DNA of 64,000 nucleotides from assembly GCA_026874595.1 (NCBI GenBank), contig CM049309.1, forward strand, positions 55,712,079-55,776,078, written 5' to 3'. The translations under genes and the position numbers were made by a program. The number at the start of each line of letters is the position of its first letter. Within the stretch, counting starts at the first letter, position 1. The notes under the pieces were generated by a model. The model was not told where the DNA came from, did not search any database, and saw only the letters and a program-made list of their open reading frames with translations. This DNA comes from Sipunculus nudus (taxonomy: Eukaryota > Annelida > Sipuncula > Golfingiida > Sipunculidae). This document shows, one piece after another, positions 21,240 through 32,208 of this stretch.

Positions 21240-21600
21240 TGTCATAATATGGTTTCAACATGTTAACATGGCACAGTTGTTTCTTCTTACGTCTATCTGG
21301 TGTCAACAGTGTGTAATTTAAATCACTGACTTTCTTGTCAATAATGTAAGGACCAACATACCTAGCTTGCAGAGGTCTGCCAGGGATGGAAAGAAAGGCA
21401 AGGACCTTTTCACCAGGCTCAAACGTCCTACTTTCAGTGTGCTTGTCATACCCTGTTTGCATTTTACTTTGTGCAGATTTTAGATTTGACTTTGCAATCT
21501 CACAAGCATTGAGTAGTTTAGTGCGAAAGTCTGAGACATACTGCAGTAAACTAAGAGAATCAGGATTTTCACACAAGAGTTTTTCTTTAAGCAATTTCAA
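21240..21600 (-). pseudogene. Integrase C-terminal GPY/F module fused to RT
   Basis: The same 398-codon frame (21,600-20,404) reads FEPGEKVLAF, QARYVGPYIIDKKVSDLNYT and CHVNMLKPYY, the GPY/F chromatin-end module of Gypsy integrases, and then runs on into RT. This continuity proves the integrase-before-RT order. Confidence 0.
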
Positions 21601-22324
21601 TGGTCCGCAAACGGGGTGTCCAGAACTAGTTCAAAGGGACTGAAACCCAAAGACTCTTGAAAGGATTCTCTGAAAGCAAACAACAATAGGTGGATTCCTT
21701 CATCCCAGTCTTTTTGTGTGTCATAGCAGTAAGTTCTGATCATGTTTTTTAATGTCTGGTGAAAACGCTCGAGGGCTCCCTGACTTTCAGGATGGTATGG
21801 CGAAGAGCTGTACTGTTTTATACCTAGCTCAAGCATAACTTGTTGGAATAAGCCAGACATAAAATTAGACCCTTGGTCAGACTGGACGGATTTTGGTAAT
21901 CCAAAAGTTGTAAAAAAACTTGGTCAGAGCTTAGACAACACTTTTGGCATTAATTTTGCGCAATGGTATTGCCTTAGGGAACCTGGTAGATGCGTACATA
22001 ATTGACAGAAAGTACTCATGTCCAGATTTTTTTGGGCAGTGGTCCAACACAATCAACAATAATCCTACTGAATGGTTCCTCGAAAGCAGGAATAGGCCTA
22101 AGTGGGGCCTGAGGAGGATTCTGATTGGGCTTGCCTACCATCTGGCATGTATGGCATGATTTATAATATTGTACAACATCTTTCCTGAGGTTAGGCCAAT
22201 AGAAATGTGTACTTACTTTCTGATAAGTTTTACTTATACCTAAATGGCCAGACAAAGGAGCCTCATGTGCCATGCTTAAAACGTCATTGCAAAAGCTTTT
22301 GGGCATTACTGTTTGATGGCCCAC
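21597..22324 (-). pseudogene. Integrase zinc-finger and catalytic core, broken
   Basis: HHCC finger: MAHEAPLSGHLGISKTYQKV, then C-H-T-C. Core: IIVDCVG (first Asp), VQSDQGSNF in a shifted frame near 21,870 (second Asp) and PYHPESQGALERFHQ (Glu). Frameshifts between 21,860 and 22,020 separate the halves. Confidence 0.
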
Positions 22325-22699
22325 TCATCATCAGCGCATACATCAGGTGGTCGCCATTTACGCATAAGCACTCCATTTTTGACATTGAAACAAACTGGGT
22401 TCTGTGACAGCTCATTCTTAGAAACTGCCCTGGGAAACAAACATGAAATATCAGGGTCCTTATGCTGTTCCGCGATAAGTTCTGACCTTGAGAATGCTGC
22501 ATCCTGTACGGGCGAGTCGTTAGACGAGTCACTTATGACTACCAGAGTGTTATCATCTGAATCATTATCCTCATGTGTGTTTTTCTTGGCCATAGATCTA
22601 GTTACAGCACATGAAGGATACAAACAAGGGATTTCCTGAATTTCCGGATCAGTGTCCTGATCAAGTGACGGCTTTTCTGTCACTATTGGTACAGGCTGT

Positions 22700-23045
22700 A
22701 CTCTATCACCTGCAACATCATTGCCTAGTAGCAACTGAATTCCCTTAAAGGGTAAAGTAGTTCTTATGCCCACATTAATATTCCCTGAAATCAAATCTGA
22801 CTTTAAATGGATACTGTGAAGCGGAACTGAAGTGTGCCTGTCTGAAAACACATCATTTAACAAGTGCATGTGCACCAGTAAAGGACCTATTAGAAAATGG
22901 CAAAGTGTTTGCTAACATGAGAGTCTGGCCTGAACCAGTGTCCCTCAAAATTCTAATAGGGGTAGAACCTGAAAAATCACTTAAAAGTGATACAAAACCA
23001 TCATGTATGAATGGCTCAAATAACCCCATTTCAGAGTCAAGAGAC
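22700..23045 (-). pseudogene. Aspartic protease domain
   Basis: Contains RDTGSGQTLML (catalytic D-T-G, 22,925-22,942) and LLLGNDVAG, the two conserved blocks of a retropepsin; a frame change near 22,870 separates them. Confidence 0.
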
Positions 23046-23053
23046 TCTTCTAC

Positions 23054-23600
23054 CTAAACCTCATCAAACAAAGAACTGACATTGAAGGTGTCAGTCATAA
23101 ACTCTGTTTCAGAGTCATCTAAGGAATCTACATCCTTACCAAACTCCTCATGGGAGTCAACAGAGGAATTTTCCTCAGCAGAAACAAAATTGTGTTTGTC
23201 ATAAAAGGACCTGGCCTCATTTGAAATACTCTCGCAAGAGTCATAAAAGGACTTAGCCTTATCCAGAGAATACTCCACGCAGGAGTCTTGCAAGGACCTA
23301 GCATTATTTAATTCCTCGCAGGAATCAACTGAGGTTTTTACCCCGCAAGCTACGGATTCTTCTTTGGATTCGGACAGCACTTGGGCCTCCGTAGCATCAA
23401 ACTCTATATTTGAGTCAACAAAGGAGTTGTACCCCTTATTTACATGAAAAGAGCCTGGCTCTTGTACTATGCTATGCATAGATTTTGAAACAAACCCAGA
23501 AGGTTTGCTATTTGGTCTATTCGCAAGTTTCCAGCAGTCAGATATTAGATGACCTTCCTTCCTGCAACCATAAAAGATATGAGGATTTTCTGTTCATCAA
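23054..23600 (-). pseudogene. Zinc-knuckle remnant and acidic spacer
   Basis: An open frame down to 23,054 starts with a degenerate zinc knuckle (FYGCRKEGHLISDCW, first Cys lost) followed by about 140 residues rich in Asp, Glu and Ser with loose repeats of the form S-x-D-S-C-E-E and A-R-S-F-Y-D. Probably the gag-pol junction; the function of the acidic part is not known to me. Confidence 0.
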
Positions 23601-24277
23601 CAACTGTTCTCTAAAATGTTCTCTTGGATAAGGTAGTCAAACTTCACAGGGTGGAGGTTCACGCGTGGCTGGCTATAATATTTATATTTCTTCAAAATTT
23701 GGATATTAACTGGAAATTAAAAAAAAAATCAATCGTTTTAATATGTTGATATCTATTTTTGAAAAAGCGTTTCTACGTTCATAACTTGCAATTTATCATC
23801 GCTTTATTGTAATGCTCGTGGTAGTATGACTGATATTTTCAAGTTGCATGTTTAACATTTTACTGGCTTCTGTGATCCAGGCCGCGCACTGGACTCAACA
23901 GAGCACAGGTCGTGAGTTAAAGTATTAGCCGAGGAACCGTGAGATACGGAGAGACTCCCTCCCTCAGAATATATAAAAATTTAATCACAGGGCTGTTTGT
24001 TTATATCCTTAACTTATGAATTGGTATGCAATTAACTGTGGATACATTAATAATTCAATTGCTAGGGGAAAAAATACATAACAAATGAAAATTAATAATG
24101 AATAACTGGGAAAAGAATAAATAAAATATCAGAGATGTTACTGCTCAATAGGGCGGGGAGGGGGGGGGGGGGAGGGCGCTCCGAGGGCGCCCCCTATAGA
24201 TCCCCACTGCTCAAATTGTTCTTGTAAAAACAATAATTCTTCAGAAATATTTAATTTTGATCTTTAACTTATTTGTC
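23601..24277. other. Sequence between the retroelement and gene 2 promoter
   Basis: AT-rich with a poly-G tract (GGGCGGGGA then a G run, 24,151-24,174). No exon recognised. Confidence 0.
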
Positions 24278-24285
24278 TATATAAA
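24278..24285 (+). promoter_or_regulatory. TATA box of gene 2
   Basis: TATATAAA lies 74 bases upstream of the inferred ATG, with possible CA initiators near 24,311. The placement fits a core promoter with a roughly 40-base leader. Confidence 0.
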
Positions 24286-24351
24286 TATATTAAATAGCCC
24301 TCATACATCGACGTTCATCTGTCTTTCAGAACACATTCCTTATCAGTGAAG

Positions 24352-24368
24352 ATGGTGAATCGGCCGAC
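24352..24368 (+). CDS. Gene 2 exon 1, start codon
   Basis: ATG in good context (A at -3, G at +4) and 17 coding bases before GTGAGT. Encodes M-V-N-R-P plus a split Thr. Confidence 0.
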
Positions 24369-25073
24369 GTGAGTTGCGATTTTACAATTAGCATCGCCCA
24401 TGCATTTAATTATTTTACTTTTCAGTCAAACTAAATACTATGTACAGTTTGGAAAGACGCTTTACGTCAAATTCTTTTATGGGAAACCAGAAAATTCCGT
24501 GTGCTTTGTTGCATATTGGAACTTATGAATTAAGTGCTTAAAATACTTTGACCGAAATGTCCATTTTCAGGATTAAAAATGAAAAAAATATAAAAGTGTG
24601 TTGGTCACATGTTGTGAAGATTACAGAATGATCAGTGGGGAACCCAATATAAGACAGACGTAGAGTGTGTATGCTTCCAATCGTACACAGCTACACGCGT
24701 GTGTATGTCCAAACGAACATCATGGACAATATAAAAACCGTTACCAGTGGTTAGTTCATATGACCAGGGCCAGTGTAAATTCAGATTCTGTATGCTTCAC
24801 CAACTTTTCTATTTCACTCTACAACAGGTTCGTCATAGATCAGCTCGCCGCAAGAAAATTGTTGTCGTATTTACAGTAGCCACATTAGCGGTGAGTTTTC
24901 AAACCTATAGAATGACAGTATGACAGATAAGCGGGGGTGACTTACTCAGTTGCACGTCTCATGTATGGATTTTGAATCTGACATGTTGCTTCTATTATTG
25001 CGAATTTGTCGGCCAACTAAAGGGGCTGAAATTTTTATTAAATGATGATGATGATGATAACAATAATAATAAT

Positions 25074-25151
<78 letters not shown>

Positions 25152-25610
25152 TTAATATTCTTTTGGTGAAACTGCCAGTTTCCTAGGTTCCATCAAGGGT
25201 GTATGCTTATATTGGGAGGGAAATTATCAGTCGTGGACGGGACAGGGTGTGCAGGTGGACTACTTGGTATACAAACTATAATTGTATGTTCAGGTAATAG
25301 CCCGGATGTTAGCAAACATTATAAATAACATCGTCTTCTATTTAAAAAATATAACCTGCAGATATTGTGCGTGGCACTTATCGTCGGACTCGCTCTGTGC
25401 TTTGGTTCATCACCTGTTGATGGTGCAGATTTTGCTGCGGCCAGTGCTAAAACAACAGCTCCGAAAAATACCAGATGTCGTACCAAGCAGGAACTACAGC
25501 CGGGCAATATGACGTCACCACGGAAGCGATGGATGGACACTGATTGTAAAAAACCAAGCGTCTGTCCTGAAGGGTCTGTTCCATTTAAATAAACTGCTTT
25601 CTTGTATATA

Positions 25611-25662
<52 letters not shown>

Positions 25663-28600
25663 TAAACATTGAACCAGATAAAATGTGAGCCATTTTTCGT
25701 TACCACAGCCGAATATAGTAAGCCTATTCTGAAAGTATGACTTTGCTTTAATATACCCTGTCTCTGTTCTAGAAGAGTTTAAAGTCCCTCCTCTGCTTGA
25801 ACAGGTAACCCTGAGATTTTTCCGTTACATGAGCGACAAATGTGGGCGATGATTTACTCTAAGAATCTAGATCCGTAGCATCAAGAAAGAATCCTAACAC
25901 ATCATACAACCGTCACGCGCATTGCAAAAACTGCTGTTACATCAAATTTAATATTAAGTCACATTTGCATGTCTGGAGACAGGAAACCAGCATAAATCTC
26001 TGAAATCTCTCATGGGACCGTCAAAAGCACATAACAGAGAATTTCATCACCCAGTTACATAATATTGTACTCCTAATCTGTAATCTTATCCCTCGTAGGT
26101 ATTTGTCATGGGACCCGACGGTGAATTACATTAACGTCATGGAAACGTGTTGCACGGAATTGAGAACATGCCCCCTCGAACAATAAAAACAGAAAAACAC
26201 GTCACATAACTGACATTGTATACATTAATTATGTTCACAAATGGTTTATGGATGTTTATTCCAACGGTTTCAGATAAAAGTGTGGTGTACTTGACTTAAT
26301 TATTCCTAAACACACTGTATTATTATCCGTTTGTCGACTGAGTGCTTTCAAACCACAGTCCGGCCTTCTGACCATGCATGCGTATAATTAAGCGGTACGG
26401 CCTTTTCACAGTAGGCGGCGTGCGCGTAGCCCATAGTCAGCTTCGGTCTAAAAGTGCGTGTTTATCTAAAAGGGACATAATCAGGAACAATATTATTCCT
26501 GTTCTTTCACACTATCAGCTCAGTTTTGCTTTATACATACGTTTCCCAGCAAAACATTCCAGAGCACAGTCTCATTTCCTCGCATACGACTGTTTAACGC
26601 CTTGTTATAGGCCTTCGTGTTAGTAAACACAGTCTGTTTAACATTACAAGACCGCGTGACCGGAGGTCTGATTAAGAGGGGCAACACGCAATGTTTCAGC
26701 CAGCGGGAACATGTATTGCATTTTTTAGGCCCAGTCAGTCAGGGCATCTCCTGATTGGCACGTGTTGTGGCTCCGCGCAGCACACGACCCGAAGCACTGT
26801 GTTTATGTTGACACTGCGATCGCGCCCGGATCATTGTTTAAACACTCGTTTACAGGAGTAAATAAACGGTTTCAAGGCAATATTTTGGCAGGTACAGATT
26901 TATTTTAAAGGGAAGAAGCTATTTTTCGTGTTAACTCAACATGTTTCATGGGTGATTGGGCCCCTTTAAAGTTGTTTAATTTTTATCAATGGAAGTTTTC
27001 AGTAAATTGTTTCATGGGCTTGAACAAACTGTTATAAGTTAGATCGCTTTATTCACGGTTAAAGGGAATGATCTGATATTTGTTTATTATCTAGAACCCC
27101 CCCCCCCCCCCCCCGCCCTTTTGAAATACGTGCGCTTGTGGTCAACATATCCATTCAAACGAGCCAGCTTGTTGTGAGACCCTGGCTATAGGAAAACGGC
27201 TTGCCAGGATAATGGCGAACAGAAGGAGAGGGATCTGGGAAGACTATTCATGGTTGAAAAATTAAACTTTAAAGCGTTTCAGATACCGTGGCAAGTTTTA
27301 TTTTCTACCCAAACTTGTTAAAAATTATGTATCATTTATACCCAGTTGTCACTTTTCCATCGGATATTTAGGCTCCGCAAAATTATTTTGCGCGACGCGT
27401 ATTTTGCACCACGAAGAAATGAATGCTTTTTCCAAAACTGAAGTAGCCTAGCACTTCAGTCTTGATCGAGAATACGTAGGTATAACCTATAATCTGCAAG
27501 ATTTAACATCGCTGATCTCTGGCTTTATGATTACTTAGAAGGCAAAGTTGATCCAGTCACCCGTCAGCCTTGGCTTTACACAATAGTTTACTCTTCCTTT
27601 CAGTAAATCTCTCGAAAAGGTGAGTTCGTCCTGCGAGACTTTGACCTATAAGGCCGCCGGGCCAGCTATTTCTTAAATTTAAAAAAAATACGGTTGAAAC
27701 AGTCACGTTTCTCGCATCTTTACCGTTTACGCACCAAACACAACAAATATGTTGCTATATATTTTAAGATCTGCGGTCTTGCAATGCCAAAACGTCTTCG
27801 AGAATCTGACGAACAAGTGGTAGCTTTACCTAGCGCAATATCGGCCCACTAACCTTAAGCCCGGATTAATGGCTGTCAGAGTGCCATTACATCTAGGTCT
27901 GAGGAACGCATTATAAGGCCCTATGAGGATGCAAATATTTTCGTCAATTTTTGACAAGCTTCATGGCCTACAGGTACACTGTCTATTGGCAAAACCAGAC
28001 TAATCGTTAGCATTATTAGTGTACTTTCTAACAACACCAAACATGAGCGAGAAAAGTTCCGTTTTAACTCAGCATATTGGTAAACACCTCCGCATGTTTG
28101 TTGACTTTCTGACCGCATGAATATATGACTAGCATGGGTTACTTGTCGCAGCCAACTTGTACGCGATACAGGAAATGATTCGTTACAATAGAGACGGGGT
28201 TTCAGTTTTGATTGGGAGTTCACTTGTATTCTCTTGTATAAATTTATAATTCGTAGCATAATGTGGAGATTATGGGCTGTATACCACAAACAGAATGCAA
28301 CATGATGGAAGACCACTGCGATGCATTCCTCGATATTGCTTGTATCACGACTCATATAGGCTTACCAGCCCAATTATCATTGCCTACTGAGTCGGGTTTC
28401 ACGGCTAGGTTAAACCTAACCCGAAACTGGCAAAGCGGTCCGGCAGAGCAAAGTCTCTGGAGCCGGGGCTTAAGAAGAAGATTTAAAGGCATTTTTTTTT
28501 GCAGTCGGGCGCCATGTGGAAAAGAAATATGGCCATGGTAAATCATGCAATATATATATATGCCCTTTCGGTGACAGGGTGTAATTTCTGTGGGCTCTTC

Positions 28601-31600
28601 AACAGAAGGCAGGTGCCGCTACCGCTCTGATCTGTGCGTCACCCTTCCGCCAGATGTCGTTTCGTCTCAAGACGAACCTCTACTGTTTGGGCACTGTGGG
28701 ACGGCAGGGACTACTTGTCTCAACTGTCAAACTTCAAAATCATTTTTTTTACATTTCAAGGAAACACTTTCTGTTCAAATTTCACATGCACATGCTTACA
28801 AAAAATACTTATTCCTTAAAGTTCTTATCACAAAAACACCCAATGTTCATGTAATTTGTTCCAACATACTTGAAAAGAACTACATCGTTCTCTTCACCAC
28901 TTTTATACCTACGCCGCTGATGTATTAAGAAGCCCCGGTGCAATATGGGTGTCAGATTTTTTCTCCAACAGTCACTAAACAGCAGAGTCGTACTCTAATG
29001 ATTCCGAGTCTGCGCAGTGTGAGCTGTGCGTATGCGCACCATTTTTGAACAATGAAACCAGAAAAACGGATGTCTCGTTTTGCTTGTCCAAAGAATCCCT
29101 TCACGCGAGGTCAAACTCTCCAACAGACGCTAGGTGTCGCTACCGTAAACCAATAGACAGTTATTTCCTGCCAGGTATCCAACCCCTCTCCAATTTAGCA
29201 GTTATTCTTCCTGTGTGTGTTTATAACTTGCTTCCACAAAAGGCAGAATTTGATGTTGTTAAATATATATACATTTAAGCATTAGAACCCTACGAACAAT
29301 GTATGGTTATTTACTGACCGAGCTGAGTCATTTGAGGGCTTCCCCGGTCTTGACCAATATTGAAAATCATTCTGAATTCAGCCTGTTGGAGAGGGCAACG
29401 ACATCTGAACCGTCACAAAGTGTATATATCGTAGACCTACATTTATTTACAGATTCAGCCACAGTTTTCTCCTATTCATTTCTCTAGAGTGGTTTCCTAA
29501 CATAAATCATGTTAAGTAATTACTGACTTTCTTTACGATTCAGTTCTCCTCCTCTCCTGCTGATCTCCCTGGATGGTTTCAGAGCAGATTACTTGTTGAG
29601 GAACTTCACGCCAACCATTAAGAGACTGAGCGAGTGTGGTGTCCATGCCAAGCACATGAGGTCTATTTTCCCCAGCAATACTTTCCCCAACCACTATTCG
29701 ATAGTTACGGTAAGAATGTAAACATGTATATATAAAACAAATTCTTAAACTATTTGTAACAGTGGGCTATGTACATTCTAGGACACAAGTGAAAACATCT
29801 CAATGTTGCCAATGAACTATATACTTGTACAAAGCAAGATTCTTGCTTATCAATCATGTTTATCAAAATATATAGAATACATTTAAAAATACAATAATCT
29901 CTGAACGTCACTTGTAAGTAACCAAATGAAAAACACCAATATTTCATCAACACTGAACGCCACCAGTATAAAATACGTCAACATCTCTGTAATCCATGTA
30001 CCTTGAACTTCACCGGCATGTATCAACATAAAAAACGCCAACATGTAATCACCAGTAAGTATAGAAACTTACAAATGTCCAGTATGGAGCCTAGACAGCT
30101 ATGGACGTCAATTTTTTTTCTGTTTGTTCAGTATTTGAAAATAATGGTTATGAAGAACACTTCAGTTATAGTCGCATGGGATCACACTCAAACCATTTAT
30201 ATTAAGACCAACCAAAAGCAATGCGTTAACGTTATAAAAACTTTCAGAACTTATATGTCGATAATTAATAATTAATTAATGTTTCTAATATCAATAATTT
30301 CATATACCATTATATCATGCCTCGTTTTTGTTCTAGGTGTATGCCATTTGCTTTCAATTTACAGGGTTTGTATGCAGAATCTCACGGCGTCATTGACAAC
30401 AGAATGTACGACAGAGAGAGGAAAGAATACTTCAGCCTCGCCAGTAAAACTAAATTTGACAGTCACTGGTATGGTGGGGAGCCGGTGAGTTAATTAAACA
30501 TGGCATATAAGCATACTTTACGGGAGCAACATCTGATTTACGATGTAACCTTGCGCGCAAGCATGTACTTTGATAAATGTGGTATTACCCATGTAAGAAC
30601 TATTTACGTTTGTAACGCCTCAACGTCAGTTTCGATTCCCGCGTGACCTCAGCTGATGCAGTAAAACCATATCGCACATACAGAAATCAATCTTGAGCCG
30701 GATTTTTTCCGACCTATTTATTGTAAGCGACCGGACAATCTAAAAGTCTCGCCGGCCATCGAGTTCTCGCGCACCTACCGATTTTCCATGCGGATCACTA
30801 TATTTTCCCGATCATTTTGGGCACTTTTGATTTCGTCATCAGGATTGTTATTGGCGTCAGGAATCATGAAAAGAAGGAAAAGCAGGTAGTAAATCAGCCT
30901 ATTTTTGGGGTTCCGTCATTACATCTTCCAAATTCACCGTCCGGATAATAATCGGCCGAAAAACCCTTGACATTGTCAAGGATATTTGCAGCCGATTTTG
31001 CCAGGTTAGGTGAATAAAATAAATGACCGAGAGCACCCTCTCATCTACCGGCTGGAAAAAATCGGTAGAATTTAGGCCGGCTTTCGTCGGACATCCTGCT
31101 CGGGCGACATTTGTCCTGTTCCATGACAGAGTCGGGAAACGTTTCAGTTATGCACCCTTTATACGGAAAATCATTTGCAGCACGACACTTAATAAGGTCG
31201 CAGTTAATGAAGGAAAAATTTTAAAAATTTTAACCGTTCAGGCCGAATAACTTCCTGTGATGGAAATTCCAATTATTAGACGATACCGTAAAAATACGAT
31301 AAAAAACAGTTTTATAAAAAAAGGTGTCAGAGCATTAAAAAAAACTATGATCTTACTGTCCAGTTAAGGTAATTTACCTGGAAATACCCGGCTCAACTGG
31401 AAAGAATTCTTCAACCATTCTGTACAGACCACTTACAGCAACTTCTTGGTGGTCATATTTGCAAACGTAAGTGTACATCTTTATCTTGTATATATGATTT
31501 TCTGTTTTGTAATTTAACTTACAATTTAACTGCTTCTTTGTATGCCTATGGGCCTGAATATAAATAGGCGTAAGGCTGTACGTGTTACTGTTAGGATGTT

Positions 31601-31693
31601 TCTATGAATTCATTTTAGCACATTATGCGGAGATCCGTGCATTGTTCAAATTATTAAAATTATGAAACTAATCATCATGGTATGAATAATGCG

Positions 31694-31740
<47 letters not shown>

Positions 31741-32156
31741 GTTAAGGGGCAGCATGCGTGTATCTGTGACAGCAACACCATAGCAGCAGAAATGTAAGAA
31801 ATGTGTCACTGCCAGGCCAGTGCCCTAAATTAAGTCAACACTTATCAGTACGGTAGGGTATATACCCCACTACACATTTTTCCATGTGCCATAAGGTTAT
31901 TTAGCATTGACAGACATAGTAGTCACGATTATATTTGATGTCGAGAGCGAAAGTTGTAAGCTGAAAACTTTCCTTGTTTTGATATGAATAATATATCAAA
32001 GAGAGGCCTTATATAACAGGCATGTTAATGGAACAATCATTTACGTTGTATGAGATAGAATTAACAGATATCCAGTATGCAGAGCAAGATACAATATATG
32101 AGCTATTTACACATATCAGGCAAGCCTGTGTGGCTGTATGAGTAGGCTTTACTGAT

Positions 32157-32208
<52 letters not shown>

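Larger units (their letters stand above)
18955..23600 (-). mobile_element. Gmr1-like Ty3/Gypsy retrotransposon, 5'-truncated and mutated
   Basis: On the - strand the domains run zinc knuckle, acidic spacer, protease, integrase, GPY/F module, reverse transcriptase, RNase H, polypurine tract, LTR. Ty3/Gypsy elements normally carry integrase last; integrase ahead of a Gypsy-type RT is the hallmark of the Gmr1 group. Only the 3' LTR is present; gag proper and the 5' LTR are missing beyond about 23,600. There are frameshifts in integrase, near 20,562 and near 20,350, a stop at about 23,052, and a deletion between RT and RNase H. The element is dead as it stands and lies between the two ENPP genes, 0.7 kb from the gene 2 promoter. 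Confidence 0.
24369..25361 (+). other. Gene 2 introns 1 and 2 (except exon 2)
   Basis: Contains a long (ATA)n microsatellite at 25,042-25,152; otherwise nothing recognised. Confidence 0.
25574..29543 (+). other. Gene 2 intron 3 (4.0 kb)
   Basis: Holds (TA)n at 25,604-25,656, a C18 tract at 27,097-27,114 and a short repeated segment (CAACAGA..GGTG[CT]CGCTACCG near 28,602 and 29,119). Open frames such as 27,921-28,355 (-) and 28,590-28,928 (+) show no recognisable domain. The somatomedin-B exons that sit near here in vertebrate genes are not visible. Confidence 0.

Noticed and set aside
25365-25592. Exon 3 as a separate short secreted peptide ending at TAA 25,590
   Set aside because: The C-P-E-G segment and the GG|GT donor fit the ENPP linker exactly, and the helix continues from exon 2.
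25319-25693. 124-codon open frame on the - strand
   Set aside because: Shadow of exon 3 plus a (TA)n tract giving Ile-Tyr repeats.
27921-28355. 144-codon open frame on the - strand within intron 3
   Set aside because: No family resemblance and no conserved motif; likely chance.
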